From: Zoopage sp. CT-All
Lineage: Eukaryota > Zoopagomycota > Zoopagomycetes > Zoopagales > Zoopagaceae
Assembly (NCBI GenBank): GCA_004114245.1
Contig: QZWS01000008.1
Coordinates: 1 to 41,196, forward strand
Direction of reading: 5' to 3'
Length of the DNA stretch: 41,196 nt
In this document: piece after piece, positions 9,757 through 18,965 of the stretch
Layout of the letters: each line of letters begins with the position of its first letter
Numbering within the stretch: position 1 is the first letter of the stretch
Program-made: the position numbers and the translations under genes
Notes under the pieces: generated by a model
What the model was told of the DNA's origin: nothing
Seen by the model: the letters and a program-made list of their open reading frames with translations, nothing else
Databases searched by the model: none

Positions 9757-10667
9757 ATGTCCTCCGACGCAGACGCCCGCGCCCTCCTCGTCCAGGCCGA
9801 AAAGAAGGCCACCCAGTCGTCCTTCTTCTCCTCGCCAAAACACGATCAGGCCGCCGAGCTCTACACCCGCGCCGCAAGCATCTTCAAAATCGCAAAATGC
9901 TGGCGCGATGCCGGCGACGCCCTCATCAAGGCCGCGCATCAGCACATTCTCGCCGGCGATCGCGACGACGCCTCGCCCGTGTTTGCGAATGCCGCAAAGT
10001 GCTACAAGAAGGGGTTCCCGGAGGAGGCGGTCGGGGCGCTGCGCCAGAGCGTGGAGATTCTCACCGACTCCGGCCGATTCCACCAAGCCGCGAACCAAAT
10101 GAAGGAAATCGCTGGCATATACGAGACAGACATGAGCGATGTGGCGCAGGCGATGAAGGCGTATGAGACGGCTGCGGATTGGTATACCGGCGAGGAGGCA
10201 AATGCGTTGGCCGGCGCCTGTCTCGTCAAGGTCGCGACGTACGCCGCGCAGCTCGAGCAGTACGATCGAGCAGTGACGGTGTTTGAAAAGGTTGCGGCGC
10301 ACTCGCTAGAGTCGCAGCTGACGCGGTACAGCGTCAAGGAATACTTTTTCAAGGCCGGGCTGTGCCATCTCTGCACTGGGGTGGGCCTTCTTCTTGGTTC
10401 CAATTGTCTCCTGACTCGGCATCCCCCTAGGACTCTGTCGGAACGCATCGCGCGCTGGAGAGATACAATGATCTTGATCCGTCGTTTTCCTCGACCCGCG
10501 AGTGCCAGTTCCTGAAGCTGCTCACCGATGCAGTGGACAACGGCGATGTGGATCAATTTACCACACACGTCATCGATTTCGACAATCTGAGCAAACTGGA
10601 TCCGTGGAAGACGACAATGCTGCTGCGAGTCAAGCGTAGTATTGGGGAAGAGCCAGAATTGACCTAG
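9757..10667 (+). CDS. SEC17: Alpha-SNAP (Sec17), two exons
   Basis: Soluble NSF attachment protein, the adaptor that recruits Sec18/NSF to SNARE complexes for disassembly. Exons 9757-10380 and 10431-10667 give 286 aa, normal for the family. The 50-nt intron has a GTGGGC donor, a CTGAC branch and a CCTAG acceptor. Without splicing the frame ends at 10515 with non-homologous sequence; with splicing the characteristic C-terminus appears (ALERYNDLDPSF, TRECQFLKLL, FDNLSKLDPWKTTMLLRVKR). TPR-like helices fill the body (AAELYTRAASIFK, AGDALIKAA, AAKCYKK, AANQMKEIAGIYE). The start is at MSSDADARALL; an in-frame codon at 9667 would lie inside CAB2. Convergent with RVB1, 105 bp apart. Confidence 0.95.
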
Positions 10668-10772
10668 GCTCAGTGTGACATATGCAGTCGGAAGTTCCAT
10701 TCCATGTGTTGTTGGAAGCATAAAGTGGTGTGAACCCCGCGAACAGCCAAGCTCCACATTACATGCATTCTC

Positions 10773-12155
10773 TCAGGCCAGATACACACCTTCTTGGGCC
10801 AGGCTGGTGCCACCAGCGGCCGCAGACCACTTGCGCGCATCGCCGAATAGCCCGCGCACTTCGTTTACATCAGAGGCCGCTACCTCGTCGCGCCCGTTCA
10901 CCGAAGCCACTACCTTGGCAGGCCCCAGCAGCCCAACGACGTATCGCATGCTCGTTCCCTCGCCGATTTCGGCCAGCCGCTCCACCGACTCCTCGGCCAT
11001 CACGATCTGCTCTGCCCGCCCCCGGATGCGCACAATCTCGCGAATCTCGTCCCGCGTGTACTTGGCCGTCGAGGTGATGAGCACTCGGTCGAGAAAGTCC
11101 CGGGGGATGCCGTGCGCGCTATAGATATCCTCGGCGCCACGAACACGCGTCCATCCACGATTAGTCGCAAAGATCACCACCGGAGCACGCGAGTCCTCAA
11201 GCGCGCGGTTCAGGTAAGCAAAGCATTCGAGGTCGAGCAGGTGCGCCTCGTCGATGAACAGGACGCCGGGCGTGAGCTCGGCGGTGCCATCGACGAGGTA
11301 TTTATCCACGGCGCGATTCACCTCGGCGCGCAGCTTGTCGGTCACCTCGGTGCGGCTCGAGCGCAGCATCTGGTTCACGACCGAGATCACGTCCTTGCCG
11401 CCCTGCGGCCGTGCATTGGCCACGTCGAGATCGTGCAGTGTCACGTCCTGCACCACCTCCTTCTTCTTGTGCACCTCGCCCTTGGGAATCGGCACGTACT
11501 CCTCGGCCTCGAGGTCAAACTCGGTGGCATGGGCGTCGCTCCGCCCAACACGCTTCACGGCACCCGAGCCCGCCTCGATGTATATGACGTCGCCCACCGT
11601 GACCCGCTCCCGCACGAGCCCATCGTAGATGGTGGGATCCAGCTTGAGATGCTTCTGGCCCTTGGCCGACTTTAGCCGGATCATGACGTGCGCCACGGTC
11701 TTGGCATACCCACCCAGCGGATCCGGGACCTCGTGCGGCTGTATCTCCACCACCTCGCCCTCATACACCTCCTTGATCTCCTTCACCCGCAGGCCAATCG
11801 CACGGCGGAAATTCTCGGCGAGCACGGCCGTCTTCTTCACCTCGGCGCTATGCACCTCGCTCGCGACCATGGGGCAGAACGGCACGCGCGGCCCCAGCTC
11901 GCGCGCCACGCCCAGCGCAATGGCGGTCTTTCCGGTCCCGGGCGGGCCGGCAAGAAGCAGCGCGCGGCCAGCCCAGCGTTTTGCGCGGACAAGATCGACG
12001 AGGATGCCGGCGGCCTCGCGCGCGGTGCGCTGACCAACAAAGCCCGCGGCGACGAGCTCGGCATCGCCGTCGGCGGTGAGGCCGAGGCCCTTGATGTGCG
12101 AGTGCGCGGCAATGCGTTGCTCGGACGCGGCGGACTGGACGACCTGCACCTTCAT
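10773..12155 (-). CDS. RVB1: RuvB-like AAA+ ATPase 1 (Rvb1/Pontin)
   Basis: 460 aa AAA+ ATPase that forms a hetero-hexamer with Rvb2 in INO80, SWR1, NuA4/TIP60 and R2TP complexes. Motifs: N-terminal [11 protein letters not shown] and [12 protein letters not shown], Walker A GPPGTGKT at residues 70-77, the inserted OB-fold domain II (about 120-290), Walker [13 protein letters not shown], sensor ATNRG, and [12 protein letters not shown]. The start is set at MKVQVVQSA because this matches the family N-terminus; the longer frame from 12227 adds 24 unconserved residues. Intronless. A CCAAT box on the coding strand (12269-12265) lies about 110 bp upstream. Confidence 0.96.
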   Translation of the reverse strand: MKVQVVQSAASEQRIAAHSHIKGLGLTADGDAELVAAGFVGQRTAREAAGILVDLVRAKRWAGRALLLAGPPGTGKTAIALGVARELGPRVPFCPMVASEVHSAEVKKTAVLAENFRRAIGLRVKEIKEVYEGEVVEIQPHEVPDPLGGYAKTVAHVMIRLKSAKGQKHLKLDPTIYDGLVRERVTVGDVIYIEAGSGAVKRVGRSDAHATEFDLEAEEYVPIPKGEVHKKKEVVQDVTLHDLDVANARPQGGKDVISVVNQMLRSSRTEVTDKLRAEVNRAVDKYLVDGTAELTPGVLFIDEAHLLDLECFAYLNRALEDSRAPVVIFATNRGWTRVRGAEDIYSAHGIPRDFLDRVLITSTAKYTRDEIREIVRIRGRAEQIVMAEESVERLAEIGEGTSMRYVVGLLGPAKVVASVNGRDEVAASDVNEVRGLFGDARKWSAAAGGTSLAQEGVYLA

Positions 12156-12264
12156 CCGGCAAATGCAAATGCAGTGGGGGATGGATCGGAGCTGCCCGTT
12201 CAACACCCACAGCGGTGCTCCCGTCAACTGTGCTATGAATCAATAAAATATCCGCCACCTTGTG

Positions 12265-12269
12265 ATTGG
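12265..12269 (-). promoter_or_regulatory. CCAAT box upstream of RVB1
   Basis: CCAAT on the minus strand in the context CCCCAATCACAAGG, about 110 bp upstream of the RVB1 start and typical of HAP/NF-Y sites. Single-site prediction by eye; function inferred. Confidence 0.35.
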
Positions 12270-12403
12270 GGTTTGCTATTGCACGCGCTCAGACGCAGCA
12301 GTCCCAACATGCAAGTCAATGTCTTGTCTTCCATGAAGTCTGTTTCACAGGCAACACCTGGGGTAGCAGCACAAAAAGACTGCATATTCTATTCTGGACC
12401 ATA

Positions 12404-13051
12404 CTAATTCACCAGCTGCATCTCCAGAATGAACTTTGGTTCGAAATTCCAGTTCAAACTGATAGACTGGCGAGCTTTGGTTTGGCCCTCGAAAACGTGT
12501 GTTGACTCGGATATGTGGATACTTGTAAGCAATTTTTTGGTGCGTTTATCAATGCCAGTAAACTCGAGCTCGTTCAGCTCATCATGGAGAACCTTATGCA
12601 GGTGGCTGTAGGCCGCGGAGAGGTCTTTTGGCTTCTTGCATGTGAAAGTTACCTTGTAGGCGGAGGCAGGGTCATGCTGTTTGTCCATATCTTGACCGCG
12701 TTGGCATCCAAAATTGCGCATAGCCCTGCGGAGCGTCATAAGCGCACCTTCAAACTCCATTTGGAGGTTATCATGAGCAAATATTGCATCTTTCAGCTTG
12801 ATCTGCGTAGCAAACTTGCGTAGCTCTTGGAGCTTTACCGCAGCAGCCGCCACCCGGCCCCTGGTCAACGCGGCAATATGAAATGCAGATGTGACAGCAG
12901 CAAAAGGGTCATTGGCTGATGCTGATGCTAGAAATGGAGGCCATGCGCGAGGTAGTGAACCAACGCCAGCAAATGTACTTGCATGCGCAGTGGCAGCGGC
13001 AAGTGCAAGGCCAGCGATAGTCATGACAACAAAAGAACGATAAAATAGCAT
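12404..13051 (-). CDS. Secreted protein of unknown family
   Basis: 215 aa. N-terminal signal peptide (hydrophobic FVVMTIAGLALAAATAHA, likely cleavage near residue 24; the second Met at residue 10 could also start it). The mature protein is mostly predicted helix, with basic/amphipathic stretches (KLQELRKFATQIKLKDA, ALMTLRRAMRNF) and two cysteines (NFGCQRG, TFTCKK), possibly one disulfide. No recognised domain and no transmembrane segment after the signal. Intronless. It lies in the accessory patch shared with the second solo LTR, whose left edge is 195 bp upstream of the start. Just upstream, 13126-13166 contains two copies of GGAGTGAGAGGTT. Role unknown. Confidence 0.62.
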   Translation of the reverse strand: MLFYRSFVVMTIAGLALAAATAHASTFAGVGSLPRAWPPFLASASANDPFAAVTSAFHIAALTRGRVAAAAVKLQELRKFATQIKLKDAIFAHDNLQMEFEGALMTLRRAMRNFGCQRGQDMDKQHDPASAYKVTFTCKKPKDLSAAYSHLHKVLHDELNELEFTGIDKRTKKLLTSIHISESTHVFEGQTKARQSISLNWNFEPKFILEMQLVN

Positions 13052-13216
13052 TGTACGAGAGGCGTTGAGTCTTGTTCGCTATCGTGGCGTTGTCTGTTGG
13101 TTTCGGTGGAGTGCAAAGCAAACTGGTGGAGTGAGAGGTTGCTGATGGAGTGAGAGGTTTCTGATGTTGAAATAACGCTAAAGGAGGTTATGCGGACAGC
13201 AGAAAAAACTATGACT

Positions 13217-13465
13217 TGACTGTTCTGCAAACGCACCCTCAGTCTTGTTGGGTTTTGTAAGATCACAGATGTGTTCAGGGTATAGAATTTCAGTATTTGT
13301 CAGAAGGCAAGTTGTGCTTGCTCTCCTTTTATACTGTCGGATTACTAATGCTACGTCATCACTTTGATGACGTCTTGGTTCTTCTGGGTTCTGTTGCGTT
13401 CCATGCTGTTGAGTCTGACTAAGCCGTCGCTCATATCACAACAAGTCTGACTGTTCTGCAAACGC
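13217..13465 (+). repeat. 18-bp direct repeat pair bracketing solo LTR 2
   Basis: TGACTGTTCTGCAAACGC occurs exactly at 13217-13234 and 13448-13465, one on each side of the LTR at 13246-13443. It is longer than, and distinct from, the 5-bp target duplication, so the element apparently landed in an existing short tandem duplication. Confidence 0.7.
13241..13448 (+). mobile_element. Solo LTR, copy 2, with 5-bp target duplications
   Basis: A 198-bp element at 13246-13443 with the same TGTTGGG...CACAACA ends and same orientation as the copy at 4409-4604, about 94% identical by eye. Flanked by identical AGTCT 5-mers (13241-13245 and 13444-13448). It keeps the TATA-like CCTTTTATAC and the GTCATCA/TGATGAC hairpin. 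No internal retroelement sequence is present; it is a solo LTR fossil. It lies upstream of the secreted-protein gene ending at 12404, oriented away from it. Family probably Ty1/copia-like from its ends, unproven. Confidence 0.85.
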
Positions 13466-13621
13466 TCTCAACAGCTGACACTAGAATCCCTTCTTCAGCA
13501 CCCATCACCACTTGCTCTTTATCACAAAGCAACTCGGAGAAAATACTTCAAGATTTCATAACCAATAAACTCGCTACTCCTGTCACATTGCAGCCTTTTA
13601 AAACATGGTTCCTGGCAGAAA

Positions 13622-15685
13622 TCAGCATCTAGCGAACGAGCATAAACGCTTACCCATGGCAGATTTGTCACGAGACGAGCTCCGTGGAGCGCCGGCCGAC
13701 CTAGCCCCACCATTGGCTGCAAACATCAAGCCGTCCTCCTTGCCGCGCTTATGCCTGAACGTGAACCCCAAAAAGGCGGACCTGGGAATTCCATCGTCGT
13801 CCTCCATCTCCCCGGCCATTTGCTGGTTCTTCTTCTGCACCTCCTCGTATATCCGCATGTCTTCGGCATTCGTAAAATCGTCAAAGTAGTGCGTGTCCTC
13901 GTCCGACTCAAGCTGCGGGACAAATGGAGGCTCCTGGCGCTCGCGAATGTTCTCCCAGACTAGGGACGAGTAGAATGCCATACGGCCGACCTCAGTGGGA
14001 CTCGATATGCGCTTGCTGCGGTCAGTGATAAGCCGGAGGATGACCTCCCACGCTTCACTGACAAAATTCTCCGCCGCCGCGGGATGGTCAAACTCGGGCC
14101 TGACAAGAACATTCTCCCAGCGAATCACATTGCTAAAGACCTCGTCGCCATCAGCACCGCTGAACGGAGGGTAGCCGGCGAGAAACTCGAATAGGATGCA
14201 TCCAATGCTCCAGTAGTCCACCAACTTGTCGTAACCTTCGCCGAGCAGTACCTCCGGGGCCATGTAGTCCGGTGAGCCGACCATGGAGTAGGCCCAGGTC
14301 TGGTCCTCGCGGGAACGCAGAGTTTGGTAGATGGAGCGACGCTGGGCAGGGGTGCGGTTGACAATGTCAAGATTCTTGACTTGCTCGAGCTTGAGGCGCA
14401 CAGATTCCAGCTTCATGGGCGACAGCTGGCCACGGCTGAGGCCAAAGTCGGTCAGCTTGATGTGCCCACGGCCGTCGATGAGGAACTACAAAAATAGTGA
14501 GCCTGATCAGTGTCGGGGCAGCGGCGTACATCTACATTGACAAATGAGTCCACGGACAGATGATGGGCATGTACTCACTCTCGGGCTTGAGATCACGGTG
14601 CAGGTAGCCAAGCCGGTGGAGGGCATCGACGGCTTGAATCATCTCGGCACTGTAGAATCTCGCATGCTGGTACCTCAGAATCCCGCTGTTGTTCAGCAGA
14701 GTGCGCATGTCTCCGCCGGGCACGTATTCCATCGCAAGATACACATGGTCGGTGTCCTGAAACGCGTAAAGCAGCCTGACGAGCCATTCGCTCTTGCTGG
14801 CCGTGAGGACGTCCCGCTCGGTGAGGATATGCTGGACCTCGTTCAGCTTTAGCAGCAACTTCTTATTCATCTTCTTTAGGGCACAGAGCTCATTGGTGTC
14901 CTTCTTTCGGGCGAGGAACACCTGGCCGTATCCGCCCTGGCCGACTTGGGCAAGAAGAGAGAACTGGGTGGCCGAGGTGCGGGTGCGGCGTTTGCGCAGA
15001 TGTGCCCGTTCTTTGCCACGGTAGCGTTTCCACTCGGCCTCTCGGTCGGCCTCGGATAGCTAGAGAGTAGTGGTGTGTGAGCACAGTGACGACAATTTGG
15101 TATGAGATACGTTGCGACGAACAGCATCCTCGTTGAATCGCGTCAGCCGCTGCCTCCGTTTTTGGATATACGTGAACAGGTCGAAATAATAATCGTAGAA
15201 ATCTGGCGCATACGATCAGCATCTAGATGGACGGAAGAGGACCGGACAAGAGACGTACACAACTGGGCGGCTTGCAGTTTTCGCTTCGTCGCGGCGTTCA
15301 CCATGACCTCGTTCTTTCCAACGCCAATCGTCTCCACCCGCAGATCATCCTCACGACGACGCCGCTCGACATCCAGCATTATCTCGTCTTCGTCGATCGA
15401 ACCCAATCCCATGCCGCCGGCAGCCGTGGTGGACGAGTTGTTCGCGGACGGGCGATGCAGACTGCCGCGGGCGGGCGGTGCGGTCGGAAGCATGTTGATG
15501 GCATCCTCGAGCGTCCGGTCGGAGATGACGTCGGGTGCCGACATGGAGACGTCGGCGGATGCGGACGTGTTGGCTGCGTGGGTGAGACGGCGGAACATGG
15601 CCGCGGGCGGTGGCTGGATGGCGGGCGGTGGCGGCGGTGGCAGGAGGCGGGAAATCGGAGCACCGGATGATTTCTCTCCGTGCAT
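13622..15685 (-). CDS. DBF2: NDR/LATS-family kinase, Dbf2/Sid2 type, with microexon
   Basis: AGC kinase of the mitotic-exit/septation network, expected to pair with Mob1. Exons (minus strand): 15685-15259, 15202-15111, 15059-14579, 14531-14530 and 14485-13622; 621 aa. Introns are 56, 51, 47 and 44 nt. After a Pro/Ser-rich N-terminus comes the Mob-binding region [19 protein letters not shown] (143-161), G-loop GQGGYGQ (~213), ALKK lysine ~235, HRDLKPEN (327-334), DFG (347-349), the NDR-type insert, [14 protein letters not shown], and hydrophobic motif YFDDFTN. The Asn334 codon is split: A from exon 3, AT from a 2-nt exon 4, then TTC opens exon 5. A GTAAGC donor at the 3' end could instead splice (42 nt) to a short alternative tail ending at 13598. 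The start could also be Met30. Confidence 0.92.
14530..14531 (-). other. DBF2: Predicted 2-nt microexon (AT) of the DBF2-like gene
   Basis: On the minus strand the sequence between HRDLKPE and FLIDGRG reads exon...GAG A, GTGAGT...ATGTAG (47 nt, 14578-14532), AT, GTACGC...TTTTTGTAG (44 nt, 14529-14486), TTC CTC. Joining the three pieces gives GAG AAT TTC, restoring the invariant Asn of the kinase catalytic loop and the frame. No single GT-AG intron can do this: the two bases before TTC are the AG acceptor itself, and the only nearby donor leaves one base (A). Both flanking introns have the length and splice signals usual for this genome. Inferred from DNA alone. Confidence 0.78.
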
Positions 15686-15753
15686 GAAAAGTCACCGTGG
15701 CGCTGGCTGCTGCATGGCCGCCGAAACCGCAGTCATGCTCCCGCCACCTCCGC
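15686..15753. promoter_or_regulatory. 68-bp divergent promoter, DBF2-like/BUD31
   Basis: Only 68 bp separate the two start codons, or 155 bp if the kinase starts at Met30. No TATA box is evident; the interval is GC-rich with CCGCC runs. Both promoters must overlap each other or the neighbouring coding sequence. Confidence 0.6.
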
Positions 15754-16197
15754 ATGCCCAAGATCCCAACTCGCAAGCGCCGTGCACCGCCCGACGGCTA
15801 CAGCGACATCGAGCCTATCCTGCGCGAATTCCAGCAGCAGCTCCGCGACGCCGAATCAGAGCCGCATGCTGGCAAGCGCCGGGCTGCGCTCCTGTGGCCC
15901 ATACTCCGCATCCACCATCAGCGCTCGCGGTACATATACGACCTGTACTACCGGCGCAAGACGATATCAAAGCCGTTGTACGAGTACCTGGTTCGGGAGG
16001 GTGCGGCAGACGAGGCGCTGATTGGCAAATGGCGGAAGCAAGGATACGAAAAGCTGTGCTGCATGCGCTGTGTGCAGACCAAGGATACGAACTTTGGGAC
16101 GACGTGTGTGTGTCGTGTGCCGCGAGAGCGATTAGAGGAGGGCAAGGAAGTCGAATGCGTGCACTGTGGATGTCGAGGATGTGCGAGCACCGATTGA
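15754..16197 (+). CDS. BUD31: Spliceosome-associated protein Bud31 (G10 family)
   Basis: 147 aa nuclear protein of the activated spliceosome, near the U2/U6 catalytic core. Nearly every family block is visible: MPKI at the start, GKR and [22 protein letters not shown] (residues ~46-70), [15 protein letters not shown], and the C-terminal zinc-binding cysteines ([33 protein letters not shown]). The start is at the ATG giving [10 protein letters not shown]; the frame from 15697 adds 19 non-family residues and runs into the divergent promoter. Intronless and typical length. Convergent with the VPS37-like gene. Confidence 0.97.
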   Translation: MPKIPTRKRRAPPDGYSDIEPILREFQQQLRDAESEPHAGKRRAALLWPILRIHHQRSRYIYDLYYRRKTISKPLYEYLVREGAADEALIGKWRKQGYEKLCCMRCVQTKDTNFGTTCVCRVPRERLEEGKEVECVHCGCRGCASTD

Positions 16198-16599
16198 GGC
16201 GAATTCGCGTGTATTTGGATGTGTCCGAATAACGATACCTGTGTAATGCTCTCTGTGTTGCGAATTATGCGCGTTATTTTAAAGAGAGCGCGCAGAAATG
16301 AATGTCCGTCCGATCTGGCCGAGCAAACGGGTACTGTCGACACGCGCAAGAGAACCACCGAACATTCATGGTTATCGATTACGTGGTCCATAGAGATGCC
16401 AAAGGTACAATGACTGGTAAAGGCAAGGCAATCGCAGCAGTCGAATTCAGATGTCGCGACTGGGCACTCGCGACACACCCAAACTAGGCGGGTGTATTTT
16501 TAGAAACCGATAAATTCGCACTGCGTTGTTTGCGACAGCACAAGCTATTTATAGTACAGGGCCGGCGACGGCAACAGCACCATTGCCAGACGCCAATCA
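16198..16599. other. Intergenic between BUD31 and the VPS37-like gene
   Basis: 402 bp between convergent stops. Short frames on both strands show no domains. Nothing recognised beyond likely 3' UTRs. Confidence 0.6.
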
Positions 16600-17258
16600 T
16601 CAACTCTCAGACCGCGGGATCGAATCAGCGCCTCTTATCTGCGCCTGCTCCGCTATTGCGCTCCAACCATGATACGCCGTCCTCGCATGTGTATACTCCT
16701 GCAACCATGCGGCGACCTCTCCCTCAGACATCAACTGGCCTGTGGATGCGTTGTTGGGCCCAGCATGATGCTGCGGATAGAGAGTCTCGCGCACCAGTTG
16801 TGCAGAGTATGCATCGGCGGCTTGCGCTCGCTGCTTGACGATGGCCACGGCAGCATCGGTCGAGAATTTCTGCAATAGCATTCGCCCTAAGCAGTGGAAA
16901 CAGAAGACGGCATACTTGTGATTCGACGCGAATGGTGCCTTGGAGGCCGCGATACGCGCGCACGGCCTCTTCCAGGGCTCCGCGCATTTCCATCATCTCC
17001 GCCCTTTGACGCTCCACACCCTCGCACAGAGCGGCCGTCTGCTGCGCGGTATGGGCGTTGGTGGCATGTAGGTCTCGGATAACGGCGTGGGAGGCACGCA
17101 CGGTGGGCAGCGACTCGAGGATGGCGCCGAGCAAGGCCGTGTCGCCGCCCAGAATCGCGCTAAGCTCCAGGTCGCTGTTGCAGCCTATTACTAACCAAGC
17201 GTACAAAAAGAACAATATACGAAAGCGAGGAGATGATGGCAGCGTCTTCAGCCTGCAT
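16600..17258 (-). CDS. VPS37-like ESCRT-I subunit, three exons
   Basis: Predicted 188 aa protein of Mod(r)/VPS37 type, expected to join Vps23 and Vps28 in ESCRT-I for sorting ubiquitinated cargo into multivesicular bodies. Exons (minus strand): 17258-17221, 17174-16916 and 16869-16600; both introns are 46 nt with GTAT donors and CAG acceptors. Splicing gives MQAEDAAIISSLSDLEL at the N-terminus, a long central helix with coiled-coil character (VIRDLHATNAHTAQQTAALC, EMMEMRGALEEAVRAYRGLQ), then the diagnostic C-terminal block GEVAAWLQEYTHARTAYHGW, equivalent to the Fl..Y...R..YH of VPS37. Unspliced frames give unrelated N- and C-termini. The family call rests mainly on the C-terminal block and architecture, so other helical ESCRT partners are not excluded. 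Confidence 0.7.
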
Positions 17259-17292
17259 GCGGTGGGAATTGAATCACGTGGGGCTGCCATTG
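17259..17292. promoter_or_regulatory. 34-bp divergent start-to-start interval with CACGTG
   Basis: The whole space between the VPS37-like and GWT1 start codons is 34 bp and holds one palindromic E-box, TCACGTG (CACGTG at 17275-17280), near its middle. A symmetric Cbf1/bHLH-type site could serve both directions. 5' UTRs must be nearly absent or overlap. Confidence 0.55.
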
Positions 17293-18952
17293 ATGTCCGC
17301 GGAATATTACGACGCGCAAGTCCGTTTTGTGTCGCACCACGCAGGCGGCAGCGTCAGCGAGGTTCTGCTGCTCATCTCCGTTTCTGTTGTACGTCAGCTC
17401 CCATCATGGCCCGCCCCCTCACGGCCTGCCCCCTCACGGCCTGCCCGATAACCGCGTGCTAGACAACATTCTGGCTGTGGCGCACACTTCGCCTGCCAGC
17501 GTCGCCTCCGCTGCGCTTCCTGGCCGAGTTTTGCGTGCTTGTCCTGCCTCTGCTGGCATCGTTCACAGGAGGCGCAGCATATGTCGTTCCCATTCACGCG
17601 CTCCTGCTCCTCCGGCCACTCATGACCAGCTCAACTCCTCCGCCTCAGTCTGCCAGTAGACAAACCAGTCGAATCCCTTGGCTGACGGCGTACCGGTCGT
17701 CGTTGATGCTTATGACGTGCATCGCCATTCTCGCCGTCGACTTTCCCATCTTCCCGCGCAGGTTCGCCAAGGTGGAAACGTTTGGGACCTCGCTTATGGA
17801 TCTCGGGGTCGGATCGGTTGTCTTTTCCATGGGAATTGTAAGTCTCAGGCCGTGGCTGCATCCTACCGCCCTTAGGACACAGTCACCACCGTCTATTGTG
17901 GCGATGTTGTTACGCGACCTTCGCCGCACGCTGCTGCATGCTGCGCCACTCACCTTCCTCGGACTCGCCCGTCTTGCATTCGTGAAGGGCGTGAAGTACC
18001 AGGAACATGTGTCAGAGTACGGCGTGCATTGGAATTTCTTCATCACCCTCGCCACCCTCCCAATCATCGCCACCCTCGCGCGTCTCATCGTTTCGGTCAT
18101 TGGGTATACCAGCGGGGACATGGCGCAAGCAGAGTTGCGGTGGAGGAAGGACGTTGGTGCGGTGGGCCTGCTCCTGGCTGTTGCGTATCAGGCGGTGCTG
18201 GCCGTGGGCTTGCAAGACTGGGTGCTGACTGCGCCGCGCGTGGGAATCATCGTGGCCAACAAGGAGGGAATTTGCAGCATGCTGGGCAAGTGTTCTGCTG
18301 TTCCACGATGTGCTGACTTTCTTTGCTCCTAGGATATGCAGCTGTCTATATGATTGGCATGCACGTCGGCACCCTTCTGATTCCGTGTCGCACCACTGCC
18401 GCACCATCACAGTCGTCGAACCGTGCCATTCCTATGCTCGTACTTTTAAATGTGGCATCATGGATAGGGTATGCATTTCTGCGGTGGTACTTTGCCATCG
18501 AAGTATCCCGGCAGCTGGCAAACATATCCTACGTCGTGCTCGTGGTGGCATTGAATTCCGCATGTATTCTTGGATTCCTCATCATCGACATGCTCTTCAC
18601 TCAACCGGAGGACACTACTAGTACTGTGGATGCGGATGAAAAGGCCGAGTCACTTGCTGTAAAGGATGGGCCCAAGGAACGAGCAAGGCCAAGCAAACTC
18701 CCTGTCCCATGGATATACGACGCTGTCAATCAGAACAGCCTCGTCACATTCCTCCTGGTATCCTTTCATGCCTCTTACTATTGCTGAAACTGAATGTATG
18801 GGCAGGCCAACGTGCTGACTGGAGCGGTGAACATGTCGATGCAGACGCTGTACGTCTCAAACATGACCGCATACGGCACACTGGTTGCGTATCTGCTTCT
18901 TGTATGTGCAGTGCCGGTACTCTTGTTCCAACATGGGATTAAACTTGCTTAA
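17293..18952 (+). CDS. GWT1: GPI inositol acyltransferase Gwt1/PIG-W, four exons
   Basis: ER multi-pass membrane enzyme that acylates inositol of glucosaminyl-PI in GPI-anchor synthesis. Exons: 17293-17388, 17463-18285, 18333-18757, 18806-18952; 496 aa. Introns are 74 nt, 47 nt and 48 nt. The second begins GCAAGT (a GC-AG intron) and restores the conserved NKEGI..MLGYAAVYMIG. Other family landmarks: N-terminal MSAEYYDAQVRFVSHHAGGS, AVDFPIFPRRFAKVETFG.SLMDLGVGS, GIVSLR, KYQEHVSEYGVHWNFF, and the C-terminal NQNSLVTFLLANVLTGAVNMSMQT. About a dozen hydrophobic segments. Intron 1 contains a tandem 15-mer (CCCCCTCACGGCCTG twice). The start matches family N-termini; an in-frame ATG at 17233 would overlap the divergent gene. 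Confidence 0.95.
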
Positions 18953-18965
18953 TAAACAATAATTG

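Noticed and set aside
11688-12407. Plus-strand open frame over the RVB1 5' end
   Set aside because: Opposite strand of a highly conserved AAA+ ATPase; His/Arg-rich shadow translation only.
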